Assembly: GCA_964518405.1 (NCBI GenBank)
Contig: CAZFGB010000033.1
Coordinates: forward strand, 1 to 8,094
From: VXNE01 sp964518405
GTDB lineage: Bacteria; Pseudomonadota; Gammaproteobacteria; Pseudomonadales; Azotimanducaceae
Length of the DNA stretch: 8,094 nucleotides
Reading direction: 5' to 3'
Of this stretch, positions 6,259 through 8,094 are shown in pieces. The notes below the pieces were generated by a model, which worked only from the letters and a program-made list of their open reading frames with translations, ran no database searches and was not told where the DNA came from. Positions within the stretch are counted from its first letter, which is position 1. Every line of letters starts with the position of its first letter. A program made the position numbers and the translations under genes.

Positions 6259-6738
6259 ATGAACGTGAAAGTGGCCGACGAGGTTTGGATCGCCGCCGCC
6301 CTCCTCCATCGCAACCATACGGACAGGGAAGACTTCACCGTCCGCGAGATCGTTGAGCAAGCCGAGTCCGAGCGTGTAGTCGGCACGCCGTTGCGTGCTG
6401 GCGTCCAGGTGCACGCGTATCTTCACTGCGTCGCCAACAAGCCACCGAATCCTGGTCGTTATCGGATGCTGATAGAAACCTCGAAGGGGCGCCGGCGCCT
6501 CTACAGACCGGGCGACCCGTGCCATCGCAACCGTAGCACCGGCAAAAATCTACCGAAGGAACACGAGATTCCACCGGCCTACAGGAAGTTGCTCGCTTGG
6601 TATCGCAGTGAGTACGCCACTAACCACGACGAGACCACTGCGGACCCCATCCTGTCCCTCCGCGGCCTCGGCAAGCAAATCTGGAGCGACGAGGAAGCTG
6701 ACCAATATGTAGAACGCCTCCGGGAAGGATGGCGGTGA
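6259..6738 (+). CDS. Antitoxin-like protein paired with PIN toxin
   Basis: 159 aa, acting as the probable antitoxin of the PIN-domain gene that overlaps its stop by 4 nt (GTGA, 6735-6738). The N-terminal half (VADEVWIAAALLHRNHTDREDFTVREIV...) looks like a winged-helix-type unit: helix, acidic turn, 'FTVREIVEQA', then a variable stretch and 'HCVANKPPNPGRYRMLIET', probably the DNA-binding part. The C-terminal end DPILSLRGLGKQIWSDEEAD plus 'QYVERLREGW' strongly resembles the tail of AbrB/VapB-type antitoxins, which wraps around the PIN toxin. So this joins an unusual N-terminal domain to a standard toxin-binding tail. Only AGG, directly next to ATG 6259, serves as a ribosome site; GTG 6265, six nt after AGG, is a reasonable alternative start giving MKVADEVW. 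The upstream promoter and ACCAAG repeat fit autoregulation. The N-terminal family probably belongs to an uncharacterised DUF; I cannot name it with certainty. Confidence 0.75.
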   Translation: MNVKVADEVWIAAALLHRNHTDREDFTVREIVEQAESERVVGTPLRAGVQVHAYLHCVANKPPNPGRYRMLIETSKGRRRLYRPGDPCHRNRSTGKNLPKEHEIPPAYRKLLAWYRSEYATNHDETTADPILSLRGLGKQIWSDEEADQYVERLREGWR

Positions 6739-7158
6739 GCAGGATATTTCTGGGACACCAATCTGTTCGTATACCTTCTCGAAGCAGAAGGCGAGCGGGC
6801 CGAACGGGTGGCTGCCTTGCGACACCGAATGAACGAACGCCAGGATGAGTTGCTCACTTCGGCGCTTACACTCGGAGAGGTTCTTGTGAAGCCATTCGAG
6901 TCCGGCGACGACGATCTGGTGCAGCGCTACGAGGAACTCATCACAACGGGTGCTACAGTGGTGCCATTCGATGCGAGTGTCGCGCCCCGATTCGCGAATA
7001 TCCGCCAAGACCGATCAATCCGTGCGCCGGATGCCATACAACTCGCGTGCGCTTCGGTAGCAAAAACGGACTTGTTCGTTACGAACGATGACCGTCTGAC
7101 CAGGAAAAACGTCGAAGGGATCCAGTTCATCCAATCCCTCGACAAGGCCGTGCTGTAG
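6735..7158 (+). pseudogene. PIN-domain (VapC-like) toxin gene with +1 frameshift
   Basis: The natural start is GTG 6735, with GGAAGG (6723-6728) 6 nt upstream and the GTGA overlap with the antitoxin. It reads MSRIF and then leaves the PIN frame because of one extra base in 6747-6750 (TTTC). The zero frame ends after 37 codons at TGA 6846. Removing one base gives a continuous 140-aa PIN protein, SRIFWDTNLFVYLLE..., ending at TAG 7158. All four acidic residues of PIN ribonucleases are then visible: D of WDTN, E of LTLGE, D of APDAIQLA and D of VTNDDRL. PIN toxins cleave RNA, often tRNA or rRNA, when the antitoxin is lost. As written, only an internal GTG (6808) could start the PIN frame, and that product would lack the first catalytic aspartate. 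It is either an inactivated toxin, a sequencing error, or recoding at TTT-C. The rest of the frame is undamaged, so the change is recent or not real. Confidence 0.8.
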
Positions 7159-7253
7159 CGCACGCGGATTGCAGACCGCCGGCAACCCCAAGCACGCCGG
7201 CCGCCAATCGTGGACGCTTCCGTTCGAAACTGAGGCTTACGGGTATCTCGCGC

Positions 7254-7281
7254 TTGTTCGAGATTTCGCCTTCGGTATCAT
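7254..7281 (+). promoter_or_regulatory. hppA: Possible sigma70 promoter upstream of hppA
   Basis: TTGTTC (7254-7259) and TATCAT (7276-7281) are 16 nt apart. They lie about 140 nt before the hppA start, leaving a long leader in which I see no clear riboswitch or attenuator. The gap 7159-7422 otherwise holds only a GCCGGC inverted pair (7178-7183, 7196-7201) without a T-run. Confidence 0.35.
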
Positions 7282-7422
7282 GCGCGCCCAATCGACCCTT
7301 TGCGATTTACCGTGCGCCCGAGCGGCGCGACGTTCTCGGTTCGCCATCGGCGTGTGCGGCACCGCCCCGAGCGGGTGGGCCGCCAGGGGTCCATCACAAA
7401 GAGGCTACTTGTAAGGGGACCC

Positions 7423-8094
7423 ATGCTGGAGCAAACCATCCTTCCGCCCGTACTCGGCCTTGTCGGGCTTGCCTGCGCCTTCATCGTCTATGCGCTGGTC
7501 AAGCGCTATGCCGAAGGCGAGGACAACGTCCGAAAAATAGCCGATCAGATCCACTCCGGCGCCATGGTGTTCATGCGCCGGGAGTACCTGATGCTGGCGC
7601 TTTTCGCCGGGGTTCTCCTCATCATCCTGTTCGCCTCCCCCGGCCTCGGTCCTTCGACCGCTGTCGCTTTCGTTCTCGGCGCCTTGTCTTCCGCCGGCGC
7701 CGGATGGATCGGCATGTACACGGCGACCAAGGCCAACGTGCGAACCACCACGGCCGCGCATACGCAGGGCGCGCCGGAGGCGCTCTCCGTCGCGTTTTTC
7801 GGCGGCTCCATCATGGGGCTGGCGGTGGCTTCGCTCGGCCTCCTCGGCCTGGGCCTCGCCTACTACTTCTTCGGCGGCGATCCGCATACGGCGCACCACA
7901 TACACGGTTTCGGCATGGGCGCCTCCAGCGTCGCGCTGTTCTCCCGGGTCGGCGGCGGCATCTACACCAAGAGCGCCGACGTTGGCGCCGACCTGGTGGG
8001 CAAGGTCGAGGCCGGCATTCCCGAGGACGACCCGCGCAAGCCCGGGGTGATCGCCGACAACGTGGGCGACAACGTGGGCGACGTGGCCGGCATG
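7423..8094 (+). CDS. hppA: Membrane-bound ion-pumping pyrophosphatase (partial, N-terminal third)
   Basis: The first 224 residues of an integral-membrane pyrophosphatase that couples PPi hydrolysis to H+ (or Na+) export across the inner membrane; the gene runs off the right edge (family length about 660-700 aa). ATG 7423 is preceded by AAGGGG (7413-7418). The first membrane helix spans about 5-26 (ILPPVLGLVGLACAFIVYAL), followed by 'DQIHSGAMVFMRREY', a family signature before helix 2 (about 54-72). Near the cut comes the acidic PPi/Mg2+ site: GGGIYTKSADVGADLVGKVE (177-196), then AGIPEDDPRKPGVIADNVGD (197-216) and NVGDVAGM, with D186, D190, D212, D216 and D220 among the metal/substrate ligands. 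Whether it is K+-dependent or independent, and H+ or Na+ pumping, is decided by residues outside the window. It is probably monocistronic and unrelated to the toxin-antitoxin module before it. Confidence 0.95.
   Translation, partial: MLEQTILPPVLGLVGLACAFIVYALVKRYAEGEDNVRKIADQIHSGAMVFMRREYLMLALFAGVLLIILFASPGLGPSTAVAFVLGALSSAGAGWIGMYTATKANVRTTTAAHTQGAPEALSVAFFGGSIMGLAVASLGLLGLGLAYYFFGGDPHTAHHIHGFGMGASSVALFSRVGGGIYTKSADVGADLVGKVEAGIPEDDPRKPGVIADNVGDNVGDVAGM

Noticed and set aside
5028..6386. 452-codon minus-strand open frame opposite the DUF2333 gene
   Set aside because: No family resemblance and composition typical of antisense frames; the plus-strand DUF2333 gene has a clear start, ribosome site and conserved motifs.
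7178..7201. GCCGGC inverted pair after the toxin gene as a terminator
   Set aside because: Six-base self-palindromic arms with a 12-nt loop and no T-run; expected by chance at this GC content.
7405..7905. 166-codon minus-strand open frame at the hppA start
   Set aside because: Shadow of hppA, which is unmistakable on the plus strand.

Overview
The window comes from a GC-rich bacterium, most likely a gammaproteobacterium. The pointers are a DUF2333 membrane protein, a DsbD-alpha-type periplasmic domain, a TPR-like lipoprotein and a membrane pyrophosphatase. The lineage is inferred from gene families only; there is no rRNA or other taxonomic marker. I see no tRNA, rRNA or CRISPR array.

Left part (1-605) is rearranged DNA. 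It holds the last codons of an ISAzo13-type transposase (+), then the C-terminal piece of an enoyl-CoA hydratase/isomerase gene (-) that has lost its front. Next (606-1649, +) is a Gfo/Idh/MocA oxidoreductase of the dihydrodiol dehydrogenase type. It appears to lack part of its catalytic domain and has EKN in place of the usual EKP. Its stop codon lies in a CTAG tetranucleotide that borders a ~200 bp MITE-like element with inverted ends (1646-1856).

Centre (1977-4307, all -) reads right to left: a secreted stand-alone DsbD N-terminal (alpha) domain, a glutathione S-transferase, and a second, intact-looking Gfo/Idh/MocA oxidoreductase. The last two are 17 nt apart and almost certainly co-transcribed. 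Diverging from the DsbD-alpha gene (+) are a TPR-like lipoprotein and a DUF2333 inner-membrane protein, probably a cell-envelope pair.

Right part holds a toxin-antitoxin-like module (6259-7158, +) with its own sigma70-like promoter. A 159-aa antitoxin-like protein overlaps by 4 nt a PIN-domain (VapC-like) toxin gene, and the toxin carries a one-base insertion after codon 5. The window ends inside hppA, a membrane-bound ion-pumping pyrophosphatase (start 7423).

Most of the window is ordinary chromosome carrying accessory insertions. I found no clearly new multi-gene system. The most unusual items are the frameshifted PIN toxin with its atypical antitoxin, the element placed at a stop codon, the internally shortened dehydrogenase and the free-standing DsbD-alpha.
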